This document shows positions 23,471-34,549 of a DNA stretch of 64,000 bases, one piece after another. Below the pieces are notes generated by a model, which did no database searches, was not told where the DNA came from, and saw only the letters and a program-made list of their open reading frames with translations. Positions within the stretch are counted from its first letter, which is position 1; every line of letters starts with the position of its first letter. Origin of the DNA: Solen grandis (lineage: Eukaryota > Mollusca > Bivalvia > Adapedonta > Solenidae); assembly GCA_021229015.1 (NCBI GenBank), contig CM037794.1:42551126-42615125 (forward strand), in the 5' to 3' direction. Both the position numbers and the translations under genes were made by a program.

Positions 23471-23563
23471 GTTTCCAGTCCTAATCCTCTACCTAATGCA
23501 GATACAGATCCAGAAAAAACCACCAAGAAGGACCTGTCTGAGTCTCCTGTATTTGCTCAATAA
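23471..23563 (+). CDS. Possible terminal coding exon of an unidentified gene (speculative)
   Basis: One frame from 23471 to TAA at 23561-23563 reads VSSPNPLPNADTDPEKTTKK and ends DLSESPVFAQ. This is a compositionally protein-like acidic tail, less AT-rich than its flanks. A pyrimidine-rich stretch and AGs lie just upstream (CAG at 23453-23455, AG at 23465-23466, CAG at 23476-23478), and AATAAA overlaps the stop. The CAG at 23453-23455 would put a TGA in this frame, so only the later AGs would fit. There is no partner exon and no recognised family. It may be chance. Confidence 0.2.
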   Translation, partial: VSSPNPLPNADTDPEKTTKKDLSESPVFAQ

Positions 23564-23688
23564 ATATTGTAAAATATATTCTTCATAACCTACATTTATC
23601 TTTTGCGGCAAACAAATTATGACGAATACTGTCATGATAATAAAATGAAGATCATTAATTTACTGTAAACATGTGCTCATTTTCAAAT

Positions 23689-23709
23689 CAAGAGAGAGAG
23701 AGAGAGAGC
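23689..23709. repeat. (GA)n microsatellite
   Basis: About ten AG dinucleotides in a row. Confidence 0.9.
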
Positions 23710-24274
23710 TTCTAATTTTGTGGTACCGCCATGTTCTATTGTTTAATATGTTGGTTCCAATGGTCCCATTAAGCTTGTATTACTTTAATCAAATGGTTGG
23801 TGACACAGCTGCGTCTAACTCGAAATTACCAGTGAACATTAGCTACCGCAAACAATTTTAGAAACCAGACTCAAACGTAGGTTGAAGTCTGTAATCTTTA
23901 CATTAAAAGCTTAACGATGGGTTTTATATGGGTTTCAACATTTCGATATGTAAAGTCTAATAGGCCACCATGACCCACGAGGACTAAAGTGTGTACCGTC
24001 CTTCTCGCCGTTGTCACTTTGCCCATTAACGCGATGTAATTATATAATGGCAGCATTTACTTGAAGAAATTAAAACAAACGCACACAATCTTAGTTCTTG
24101 GTAATGAGGATTTGACGTAGCTGATCAGCAAGTGTACCTATAACCTATAACCAATATAACCAATGTTTTGCAAGAAGTACACCAAGAACAGTACTTCATC
24201 CGGCCATTCACTGATTCTTAATCAACTCGCAAAACAGCATATTTCAACATCTATATTTTGTTGGCAATAATAAA

Positions 24275-24406
24275 GATCATAGAACAACGTCTTCTTGCTC
24301 TTGCTTCTTGCCAGTGCCATTTTAACGACTATAAGTACGTCGCAACCGGGCATCATCGAACCACAACCTCCAAATCCGAGACGGACGCTCTAACCACATG
24401 GCTACT
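24275..24406 (-). mobile_element. Degenerate tRNA-headed SINE (family C), minus strand
   Basis: On the minus strand: 'tagccatgtggttagagcgtccgtctcgga...ggttcgatgatgcccgg', a tRNA-like head with damaged A and B boxes, then 'gtcgttaaaatggcactgg...gcaagagcaag', resembling the body of the SINE at 36575-36812. Too decayed for a target duplication to be found. Confidence 0.6.
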
Positions 24407-24616
24407 ATATATTTAATTTTTTGAATATATATATATGTACACATACATGTATATTGAATTTCACAATGCACATATCTTTAAGACTATAAGAGATTATACA
24501 AACTTCAATATACTACGTAAATATACTACAAACTTCATTTTTCTGCGTACATATTAAATTTTAATATCATATGGACTTTAAAGAACATATATAAACACGT
24601 ATAACACACAGTGGAT
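24407..24616. other. AT-rich spacer
   Basis: Dominated by TA-rich sequence; nothing identifiable. Confidence 0.35.
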
Positions 24617-24741
24617 AATTGTTGGTTTCAGTGGAATATAAATTTTAATTCCTCGAGTGAGTAGACGCCGCCACGAGTGAAAATATCGAATTTCCTCCTC
24701 ATGAGATGAATTAAAATAATATTCCACTGTAACTAACAATT
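24617..24741. mobile_element. Candidate MITE / inverted-repeat element
   Basis: Arms of about 34 nt face each other: AATTGTTGGTTTCAGTGGAA...TTTTAATT (24617-24650) and AATTAAAATAATATTCCACT...AACAATT (about 24709-24741), with only a few mismatches. A CpG-containing centre ('gagtagacgccgccacgagtg') is unlike the flanks. No target duplication is clear. Confidence 0.5.
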
Positions 24742-24744
24742 GTT

Positions 24745-26380
24745 CTTTTTATTAATGCCTTTATGTGACGCATTACAAATTGTTACTAAGTAAATCATAA
24801 ATTTTACCCTGTTGGGAGCCCCAAATTCCCAATATCGCATGAATCGTTATTTGGTCTGGAAAAAAAGGTCCAATGAATGATCTCAAAGAAAGCGTGTTAT
24901 AAACATTCTTGAAGAAGTTTTATTTCAATGTAGAAATCAATATGAATTTTTGCGCAACTGCATGATAAACATTTGTACCCTCGCCATATTGTTATTGTTA
25001 TGAACGACGTCAACGTCATACAAAAAACAACGTCAAAAGATGATTTTAATTTTGGTGCCTTTTTTAGGCTGTCAATTGACGTTTAATGGCATAGAAAGGC
25101 AAATTATTACCGAAATATTGAAAAAAAGAGTGAACATGATTGTTTAAGTTTAATGAAATTTAAAAGATTTTTATTCAAGCAAAATATCAATATACATGTA
25201 ATTTTATTATTCACATAAGTTAAATATAAGTTTTTCAATACCAAAAAAAAAAGCAAAATACTTTGTCATTTTTCCTTGTCCAGCATCTATGTCGCAAAGT
25301 AATTTCAGTACTTTTGACATTCAAAACCATTTGAATGATATATTACCGGTCAAAGTCAAAGAAAATAGGTTTTTAAAAAAAATCAAACTATGTTCTAATT
25401 TTCCTTCTTTTTATGTTCAGCATCATTTTACTTGAAAGGATTTGATTTTTTTGTATGAATTACGACTACGACGTGAATTTGAAATGATATCTAAATGAAA
25501 GTAGTGTGCACATTTTTTTCCTGAGATGGCGGCCAATAGTTCTTCATCGCGATGGATAAAGCTTATTTCAGGGTTAATGCCTGAGATAAGGGTTTGGGTT
25601 GGTGAAATATAGCAGAATATGTACTTACAAGTATAAGAAACATCATAAGGAATTAAAGATTTACGATAAAGTTGTGAATACGCATGGGAGCAGAATCAGA
25701 ATGTATATGTGCGCGGAAACACGTTAACTTTGTACTGGAAGTTTAATCATTTTATGAAAACTTGCTTGTGAATATTTGAAAACCGCAAACTTATTTATGT
25801 TTTATTATCTGGTTGATGTTACTTAATTTGAAATGTGAAACAAGAGTGAAATGAACAATATTTATCTCATGTTGAGTAGTGCTCAATGCTTGACAGAAAT
25901 AATAATTCAATCCAACACCCAGCATAATTCTAAAGGTGATACAAAGAGTAATAACTTCTCCAGTAAAACACTTTAATGCCATTAAAACCACTTTTCTCTG
26001 ACAGTGACAACTGTGCTGAATAATGAAACTGTCAGAGAATGATAAAATCGAAGATGAATAAAAAAAATGAGAATTTTACAATATGTAAATGGCATAGGGT
26101 CATGGGCACTGAAAATGTGACCATTTTAAAATCGTTATTTCATTTTTTGATCAATTTTACGTCTTTACCAGACAATAATTTGTGATCTATGATCTTTCTT
26201 TATTTCTTTTGACTTATACAATATTGTACATCTTAGATATCAATTAACTTGGCCTCTATTGTGCTTATATTCCTTCATGTATATGTGATGTGATAGCGTT
26301 ATTAAAATATGTCATGAATTAGAAAAATATAAACACACATCTAACAAGACATGCTTGATACACACATTTCCCCCACTCGA
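24745..26380. other. AT-rich intergenic DNA
   Basis: No gene, RNA or identifiable repeat. Confidence 0.4.
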
Positions 26381-26555
26381 GAAAAACACTAGTTGGCACC
26401 ATGTCAAGAGATTAAATGTCAAATAATTGACGTCAACTGAAAACACTAGCTGGCACCACGTCAAGAGATTAAATGTCAAATAATTGACGTCAACTGAAAA
26501 CACTAGTTGGCACCACGTCAAGAGATTAAATGTCAAATAATTGATGTCAACTGAA
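26381..26555. repeat. Three-copy 57-bp minisatellite
   Basis: Units begin at about 26382, 26439 and 26496 (GAAAACACTAG(T/C)TGGCACC...), period 57, with very few differences. 57 is a multiple of three, so a minus-strand frame shows a repeated 19-residue unit. That frame has no other support as a gene. Each unit contains TTGACGTCAA or a one-base variant, a palindrome with a CRE-like core. Confidence 0.85.
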
Positions 26556-27275
26556 AGGTATTCATAAGTGTAGTTATTATTTCAAATACCATGTCTTTAT
26601 GTCATACAGTAAAAAAGAAACGTTCTTAACAAACATAAAGGGAGGTAATTTAAAAGAAAAACTGTCATACTGAAATATTCTATATGTACTTGCTGTTAAT
26701 CATGGGTAGTCTGAAAGCAAATCCATAAATGCTGTAGCCTTATAAATAATCGAGCACCTAGATAAAAGTCAAAACCCTACAGAACGTAAATGGTTCCCTC
26801 CTTCATGTCACTTCGTTGTATTGTGTGCATTATATATATCAGTGTTTCATTCCGAGTAAGCCACGGCTATAACCTGTAGGTGACAACGAATGAATTGACT
26901 TAGAAATAAAACATTGTTTTTTTTCCTTGGAATTGCAAGACATTATTTTTTATTTTCGACAGTACTTTGGTAAATCATATTTTTTCATTGGAGGAGATGG
27001 GGGAGAGGTAATTTTCGTTGATTTTATTGACGTTCATATTCCTTAATATTGATCTCAACATTTTTGCATGTGATTATTTTTGTACAGAAGTACAAAACAT
27101 ATCTGACGCCGCCAATGATATTTATCAGAAATCATTAATACAAAAATTGCATTTCTGTATTTGTAAAGTCATAAAATATACCTGTTTTGACTGCCCCTAA
27201 TCTGTGACGCCTATATTACAGAATACTTGATAACCATATAAACACGTGTATGTGAAATATTTCATCAAAGTAATA
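26556..27275. other. Intergenic DNA
   Basis: Contains 'aaagggaggtaatttaaaag' at about 26637-26656, a short motif I recognise as common in molluscan non-coding DNA. Nothing else is supported. Confidence 0.35.
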
Positions 27276-27456
27276 TACAGTCAAACCAGTCTTTGGCGGT
27301 CAGTCAAGAGAACAAGAGAAAGTGACCGCTTAACAGAGGTGGCCGCCAAATGAGGGTTAACATATTACCATTTACAAGTTTGATAGAATCAAAACTGACC
27401 GCTAAATACAGGTTTGCCGCTTAATACAGGTTACCGCTAACACAGGTACAACTGTA
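27276..27456 (+). mobile_element. TACAGTCAAACC...ACTGTA repeat
   Basis: Starts TACAGTCAAACCAGTC and ends GTACAACTGTA, with short inverted ends (TACAGT/ACTGTA) and repeated internal phrases 'gaccgctta', 'ggtggccgcc' and 'taatacaggtt'. Sequences of this wording are common dispersed repeats in invertebrates. The class is not certain. Confidence 0.55.
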
Positions 27457-28436
27457 ATGCTTAAAATTAATATTTACAAACTATTTCGTCAAAATAATTG
27501 TGATTAAGATTTTTACCCAGCTTTATTGTCTTTCATGTAACATTTGCAAAAGTATTCTTAACCATCACATCCCTATATTATAATCACTGTGCAGGAGTTT
27601 TGGTGGATAGTTGATATAAAGCTAAAATACTAAAGGCATTCTGAAATGCGGAATTATTTTGCTACATGTCTAGTCGTGTCCCTGAAAGTACTCTCCCTTG
27701 ATCTGTACACACTTTTTCATGCATTAAATCTACACGGAAAATGCATTTTGATGTTCCGGTATTGCAGTAGTATTTGGTACAACAGCTGTGCGGTCTCCAG
27801 CTGCCGACTCCTAAAGCGCTGTTATGTGTGTGCATTCAGCCTAAGTCACATGGTGACAGGTCTAGGGTTGTATAAGAAATGTGTCAAAGTATGACGTCCA
27901 TTAGTGTGAGAATATTCCTTATGTTTGACTTACGTGCTGGGGCAATGTCATGTAGCAGTACGTAGACGTGCATAGACAAAGTGGTTAATTTACATGTTAC
28001 ATAAGTGACAAAAGTCTGTTACAGGAGATATATAACTTATCTGCATGGTTGTAATAGTAAAAACATCGATAAAGGTAAACTGTGTAAAATTTTAAAATGC
28101 ATATCTAAGGTAATATTAGTTTTGTATGCTTCTTTTATACACATTCCAATGATATTTGTAACAGGGAAGACATAAATATAAAAATGAATAGAACAACCCG
28201 TTTATAATTTATTATTATTTTATTTATTTCTTTTACGGTATAAGGAATTTGTTCTCACTTCTTTGCAATTTTATCATTTTATTTTATGAAATGTATATTT
28301 TGTTTAAAACTGGCCTGTACATGTGAAATTTCTTTATCTTCGCACTGTTTCATTTACCTGGGCATTTAGTTACATATAAAGTTTCTGCCGAAGAAGTTTC
28401 ATGTACATATCAATTATTGTTAGTTATTAAAGGTAA
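27457..28436. other. Intergenic DNA
   Basis: An 82-codon open frame at 27646-27894 has no recognised motif; it is Cys-rich but has no signal-peptide pattern that I trust. No other signal. Confidence 0.35.
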
Positions 28437-28556
28437 TAATTCATTTGAACTTAGCGTATACTTAAAAAATTCATAAAATAGTAATGGTGGAATGTGTATC
28501 TACCTAGTTTAAGAATTCAAGTATTACTTAGCGCTAAGTATTGTTGGTGGAATTCG
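28437..28556. repeat. Fragment related to the inverted-repeat element at 40084-40326
   Basis: AAGTATTACTTAGCGCTAAG + TATTGTTGGTGGAATTC is the reverse complement, with few changes, of the left end of the 40 kb element. The remainder is not alignable by eye. Confidence 0.5.
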
Positions 28557-28598
28557 GGCCAGTTCACACACTAGGGATCATGTCAGAGATGTTAACTG

Positions 28599-28961
28599 TT
28601 GGGGCGAGTACCGGTTTTCGTATCGATACAAGCATCGATACACCTTTAGATACTTGTATTCTATCGATCCTTCCTAGACATTCGAGTTCAAAAGCAAAAT
28701 GCAATAATTGTGAGTTTAATGTTGCTTTGACAATGCATAATTATATTGTCCTTGAAGACAAAGGATTTAGATAAGTATTACTATGCATCATCATTTTAGG
28801 AATGTATATCTGGTGATTACATTAGACAATTAAATGTTTTTAAGACTGCTTTATTTACAATGTCCTGAAGATATCATACGAAATCGTATATTATGTCATA
28901 TATCGGTAATTTATATCGATACGAATATCGTATTGATAATATTGATCGATACTCACCCCTA
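28599..28961. mobile_element. Candidate hAT-like MITE
   Basis: The ends resemble each other in inverse: left TTGGGGCGAGTACCGG...TCGTATCGATA, right TATCGATACGAATATCGTAT...GATCGATACTCACCCCTA. GGGGTG(A/G)GTATCGAT-type ends are frequent in animal hAT derivatives. No perfect 8-bp duplication was found. A 77-codon frame over the left half has no recognised domain. Confidence 0.5.
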
Positions 28962-28964
28962 GTT

Positions 28965-29920
28965 TATCAAATTGTATGCTCTTAACATTTTCAGCAATGG
29001 GTTCATGCTTTCTTCCTCATGCTTAAGCACTATTATTAAATGAGTTGTTATGCCCTAAAACTGTGTCAACCACGTTTATTTTGTCATACTTGGTCGATTT
29101 CTGTCTTTGATAATAATCATGCAATAATTTGACATATCTTTGCCTCCTCCCATAAAGGACTTCTATGCTTGATTTTCGTTGTAACTTCAATTTGTTCAAC
29201 TTTTGTTAAAAAAAACATTTTTACAAGAAATTCAAGAAAAGAGATACGTTACATCTTCTTCTTGTATAATTTATATAAAGAAAAACATCTATTTCATCTG
29301 TTATATGTTCACTTGTCTCAGCCTCATTAAAGCTTGAATTCAATCTCAATATAATTTCCTGACACAGGTGGAATAATTTCAAATAACACAGTTCTTAATG
29401 AATTTTCCAAGTTTTGTAATATTCATCACTATCAACTGAAGATTGGGTCTTTTTTTCCCTCCTGCTTATTTTATTTCCATAGACAGATGTAAATATAGAC
29501 AAAGAGAAAACATTCTGATATTATTTATCACCCTAGAAGTAGCTGTGAAGAATGTCGTTTAGTTACCAGTTTGATTTTGAGCTGATGTTCTTCTGTTTTG
29601 CTGTTGTTTGAGTGACTTATCTTTTACTTGTTTTTGTATTATTTATAATACTGTCGTATTCATGTTGTAAACATATTGTGTTGATATTGGTAACCACAGG
29701 GATCCGCTCAGAGGCGCCTTAAGTCAAATCCTCCCGCTTATCTCTCTCTCTCTCTCTCTCTCTACAGGGCATGTTTTGTTGTGTTATTCTCTTTATGAAC
29801 ATTAATTGCCATTGTTTAACATTGTAATGTACGGGACGGACTGACTCTAAGTTGGTAGAACTTGTAGTCCAACCCCATATCATGTATTATATGAAATAAA
29901 ATATGATTTAAACTAACTAT
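28965..29920. other. Intergenic DNA with one microsatellite
   Basis: AT-rich; only the CT repeat listed next is identifiable. Confidence 0.35.
29741..29763. repeat. (CT)n microsatellite
   Basis: About eleven TC dinucleotides. Confidence 0.9.
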
Positions 29921-29923
29921 ATC

Positions 29924-30765
29924 AGGGCTCACGCTGGGAATTATTTTTTATGAGCCAAGGCATGAGCCAAATGGTCCACTATTGGGGCCACTTTTTTTTT
30001 CTTTGAGCCAAATTTTGGAGCCAGGATGAGCCAATAATTTAATGAGAATGCGACAAAATATGGGCATTTATAATGATTATATGTGCTACTAGGATGACTG
30101 ATGGATTGGTCAATATTATATACCCTTTCGTTGTCGGTTATTTAATTTGCTTGTGATCTTTAATTGTCCCTTTAATTATACTCACAGGGAATCGGCTCAT
30201 AGTCCATACAGTCGATATATAGAGATAACATAATATTATGTTATCTCTATATATCGACTGTATGGACTATGAGCCGATTCCCTGATTATGTTATCTCTAT
30301 ATATCGACTGTATGGACTATGAGCCGATTCCCTGTGATTATACTTACCGTATCTTTTGATTATCGCTTGCCGAACGAGACTGAATATCGTCAGACTAAAC
30401 CGTAACAAACAATCCAATAAGTGTGCCTTTGTTCCGACAGTCAAATAAATAATCATCGTGTCCTTAATCCGTCGTTACCTTTTCTTTAATTGCCGATAAA
30501 CTACTAAGTCATCAACACGTACGTGCCAACTGCCATAACTGTGAAATACACTGATACACAGGGTGAAGGACGCGCGTGCTAGACTGGTTATCGATTTTTC
30601 TCGGTCTAGCGATGCTCTGCGTGAGCGAAACCAATAACCAGTCTGACTGCTTAGGTAAATGACAAAAATAAAAACCATGCGACAAGACAATGCGCCAAAT
30701 TCAAAATTTTCGGGCCACTTTTAATAATCATGAGCCATTTGGCGCATTTGGCGCTCGACAGCGTA
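29924..30765. repeat. Region with facing GAGCCA-rich ends (possible decayed transposon)
   Basis: Left: 'cagggctcacgctgg...atgagccaaggcatgagccaaatgg...ggggccacttttt'. Right: 'tttcgggccacttttaataatcatgagccatttggcgcatttggcgctcgacagcgta'. The two sides share words but are poor inverted repeats. The fresh palindromic element at 30183-30336 sits inside. Identity is uncertain. Confidence 0.3.
30175..30344. mobile_element. 154-bp terminal-repeat-only element with 8-bp target duplication (hAT-like)
   Basis: A perfect direct repeat ATTATACT flanks it (30175-30182 and 30337-30344). The element 30183-30336 starts CACAGGGAATCGG and ends CCGATTCCCTGTG. The left 52 nt (30183-30234) is followed at once by a perfect 50-nt reverse complement (30235-30284), then by a second identical inverted arm (30285-30336). 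The whole element is terminal repeat: one forward arm and two reverse arms, no unique centre. An 8-bp duplication and CA-starting ends fit hAT. The perfect identity of arms and duplication implies a recent insertion. Confidence 0.85.
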
Positions 30766-30889
30766 TAAAAAATCAGCGTATATAAAAATTCAAATGTTCC
30801 ATATGTTTTTTTCATAAACGTTTCCTCAACTGAAAAAAAAAATCAAATTCTATATTGCCGGTCTTTGAATAAATTGAAGATAGCTATAC

Positions 30890-31040
30890 CACGTGGTTTA
30901 AGATGTCATTTTAAGCTATCACAGCCTGGAAATCAAAACTGTCGTAAGTACTTTATTTCTTCATTAGTCTTAATGGGATATAGCGCATGTAAAGCATGTA
31001 AAAAATGTGCTTGTGATACCTTAAAATGACATAGCCACGC
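30890..31040. mobile_element. Candidate MITE with about 30-bp imperfect inverted ends
   Basis: Left 'cacgtggtttaagatgtcattttaagctatcaca' (30890-30923) faces right 'tgtgataccttaaaatgacatagccacgc' (31012-31040). Together they enclose about 90 bp. No target duplication is clear. Confidence 0.45.
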
Positions 31041-33238
31041 TTTTTACTGTGAACAACAGACCTAGTGACTGATGATGGTTAGAGTGAAATCTTATAATGA
31101 GAAGTTTGGTTAAGCATAAACATGATTTTATGAAATGAATATGTCTATTTAACTCTCGCATGATATTCATTTTCTAAATCGTTTCAGGCTGAAACATTTC
31201 ACACATTTGCAAGGCTTTGAACACAAACATCTATGATTTCACCGCTTCCTCCAAAACAGATTTCATGTGTTTTAAAAGACATGATAACATCGAATTTTAA
31301 AGAAAACAAGAATACAAGAAAGAAACGAAATCATTTGAAATATTAATGGGATTGATTTCATCAACATGACAAGTTCAAGTTTAATGTTGACCTGACTTCT
31401 TCTTCATATAAAATATTAATGCATTATATTCATTTAAAGCATTTTATTGGCATATTTAAAATGACAAAGTTTCAGAACGAAATGCTTTCTTCAGATTACT
31501 GACATATATTTCTGAGTCTTTTAAGTTTTTTTCTGAAGTGTTCATGATGGTATTAAAAGGGTTAAGGGTTATCATCCTCAGAAAAAAATCCAATATCCCA
31601 GTTAAAAATATCTTTAATATTTTGCGCCAATCGCAGTCGTTATACATTTATTGAATAGAAAAAAACAACATATTTTTCACCCATGTAAAAATAAAAGTAT
31701 CCAGCAAACGAAACCCGCATTTCAAAACTATCCCCATTTTCCCGGATTATTAACGCGGGTTCGTTCACACGGCCTACCAGTGTAAACAGGCGTTCCAGAC
31801 ATAAACAGACATAATATATGACCACTATGATTCACTTTTGTATTTCTGGAAAAAAATAGTTCAACCGAATAGACTTTAAAAGTAAAATAGACATATACGT
31901 TAATCAAACGAAATATACGTGCACCCTAATTATCCTCATTCGAAAGGGCTGGTAAAATTTGTACATATTGTCGAAATGAAACCCGTTGAAAAGGCTGCAA
32001 TAAAAAGACAACTGCGTCTTACCATATTTAAATCAACAGCGTCATACCATATTGTAAAAATCATTGCTTAATTAAAAATAATTTTCAGCTTCAGATGAGA
32101 CGTGTCTCATGGCGTGAATTTGTATTTGGTAACTTATATTTAGCAAAAACAAAAACACGAGTATAAATACAGTTTGAGGGTGAAAAGGCTGGATACAGCA
32201 ATTTCAACTGCTCCGTATCTGTCAAATGTTTCGCAAATTCCTCTGCACCTCGAATTTCCAATTCGCTATTATAAGTTTTGATTTTCAAAATGGATTTTCA
32301 AGTTTCATACATCATTTGAAGCGGAAAATTTAGGAACGTGTTCATACATGTATCTTGTTATCATGCATGTCCTACAGAAAATGTATTGAACAAAAATATA
32401 CCTTTTGCTTTTCAAGATGGCTTTTGTTTACAAAATGAATGGTACGACGCAGTTCTGATTCCCAGCCCTGTTTTAATATGTGCAAAGTATTTAGAAATCT
32501 GATGTATTGTTATTTTTCCGAGGAGTGTATGAATCTTTCCCTCTCTCATTTTACAAATTTCACACACATTTCACACACATTTCGCGCACACTTCGCCGCT
32601 TCTCGCACACATTCAAACGCTTTTCCACTGCCCAAAAATAACCCTTGGGGAGGGGGGGGGTCTCGGCCGTGGTTCACTCAAGTAACCGTAATAACTATAT
32701 TGAAAACTGCCATGTAGTTCAACAAATACATCAGCGTGATGACTTTTGATATAGCATGTTTTGCAGTTGAAATGAACAATTTTGATTCATTTCGCAATGG
32801 CAGATTGAATTCAAACAATGTCAGTTACAGCTTATCTTTTCTGATAGATGCAAACAAATGCTATGAAACCACACCAGGGAATTTAAAATGATATAATAAA
32901 ATTATAGATTTTCCTCAGCAGCGCCAAAACCAGTCACTTGTAACATGTTGCCGCACCTCCCCTTTAGACACTTAAAACACAACAGTATATCTTATATATC
33001 AATATTTATAATCTGAGGAGATGTAAAATGTTACTGGTATTTAGCTTAAAAAGAAAAGATGGTATTGAAATATTTTTTGAGCCACAAGAGATAGACAAAT
33101 GCAATGTCAAGAAGTCAAATAGAATCGATTGTATAGAGAAAAAAAGAATGACAGAAACGTATCTGATGCCTGCGGTTTGTTATATATTTCAGGCAGATTC
33201 CTGGTTGAGGCGTCCTTATGACATGATGATGTGTTGTT
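31041..33238. other. AT-rich intergenic DNA
   Basis: Short frames of 60-92 codons on both strands have no recognised product. A G run sits at 32647-32660. Nothing else is identifiable. Confidence 0.35.
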
Positions 33239-34369
33239 TTTAGCTCACATGAGCAAGGCTCAGGGTGAACTGATACTTAGTGCGTCCTTCGTGAGTCGTC
33301 CATAATTAAGTGTTAACAATTAAGTATCAGCTTATTTTTTAAGCAATATACTTCAAACTTTTATACATTGTTTATGATTATGATATCTCGATCGTGTTCG
33401 AATATGGCTAAGATCGGCCAATAAGGTCAGGAGTTATGTTCCCTTTAATATAAAAAATGCCAGAATTTACTTTGTTTACACTCTAGCAATTTTATTTTAT
33501 GAACAATCATTTCAAACTTTATGACAATATTTATGAGTATAATTTCTCGATCGAGTTCGATTATGGCTGAGATCGGTCAAATAGTTCAGTAGTTATGCCC
33601 CCTTTAATATGAAAAATGCCAGATTTCATCGTGTTTACACTCTAGTGTTTTCATTTCTTTAGCAATCATTTTCAAACTACTTTAAGACAATATTTATGAC
33701 TATAATCATTTGGTCAATTTCGATTGTGGCAGATATTTGTTCATTGCATCTTGAGTTATGGCCTCCTTTTCTTAAAAAAAATCCAGGTTACACTATGTGT
33801 GCACTAAAACATCTTCATTTCTAAATCAACCCTCTTCAAACTTTACAACAATGTTTTCGGTCATAATCCCTTAGCTAAGTTTGATTATGACTGACATTAG
33901 CTCATTAGGTCAGGAGTTACGGACCTTTTATTGTCAACAACTTAAGTGTTTACACTTTAGAAGCCACAATTATTATCGAATCTTCCTCAGACTGTAAGTC
34001 TTGATAATTTCTCAGTCGAGTTCGATCATGGTGGAGCAGGGTAAAAAAATGGCCACAAGGTCAATTTTTGTTTAAATCTTGTTCACAATCCCCAGGCCAC
34101 ATTTTTGGCTCAGTCTTTCTCAAACTTGCTCAGAATGTTTGTTTTGACAATATCTTGGTCAAGTTTAGTCATGTGTAGGGCGGGGTCAAAAAGTAGGTAT
34201 CTAGATCAAATCTTATATAATCGAGTTTATACTATAGAGGCCACATTATTGGCCGATTCTTTCTCAAACTTGATCAAAATGTTTGTCGTGATATCTCGGT
34301 CAAGTTCAATCAAGGGTAAGACGTGGTCAGTAATCAGGTGAGCGATTAAGGGCCATGATGGCCCTCTAT
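33239..34369 (-). repeat. Dispersed GGGC-end element, minus strand, with several core units
   Basis: Read on the minus strand it starts at 34369 with GAGGGCCATCATGGCCC (palindrome 34350-34364) and CGCTCACCTG, and ends near 33239 at a GCTCA...TGAGC hairpin (33243-33272). The interior holds at least four diverged units of about 150-165 bp (plus-strand wording 'tttcaaactttatgacaatatttatgagtataat' and 'ctcgatcgagttcgattatggctgagatcgg'). No ACGG microsatellite remains. It is the longest copy of this family here. Confidence 0.7.
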
Positions 34370-34373
34370 TTTA

Positions 34374-34400
34374 ACTCTCTCTCTCTCTCTCTCTCTCTCT
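34374..34400. repeat. (CT)n microsatellite
   Basis: About thirteen CT units directly beyond the left terminus of the dispersed element. Confidence 0.9.
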
Positions 34401-34549
34401 GAACAAAAATTTACAGGCATTTCTGTTCAAAACATTTTTATGTAATAAATTTATAAATTTGACAAAAGTCCTATGTAAAATAGGAATATTGAGGATCATA
34501 TTATTCAGTTTTCTACGCAGCGGGTGTGGGGGGCATCCTGGGTGACTAA

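Noticed and set aside
26312..26536. 74-codon minus-strand frame with a repeated 19-residue unit
   Set aside because: Direct translation of the 57-bp minisatellite; no start context or homology.
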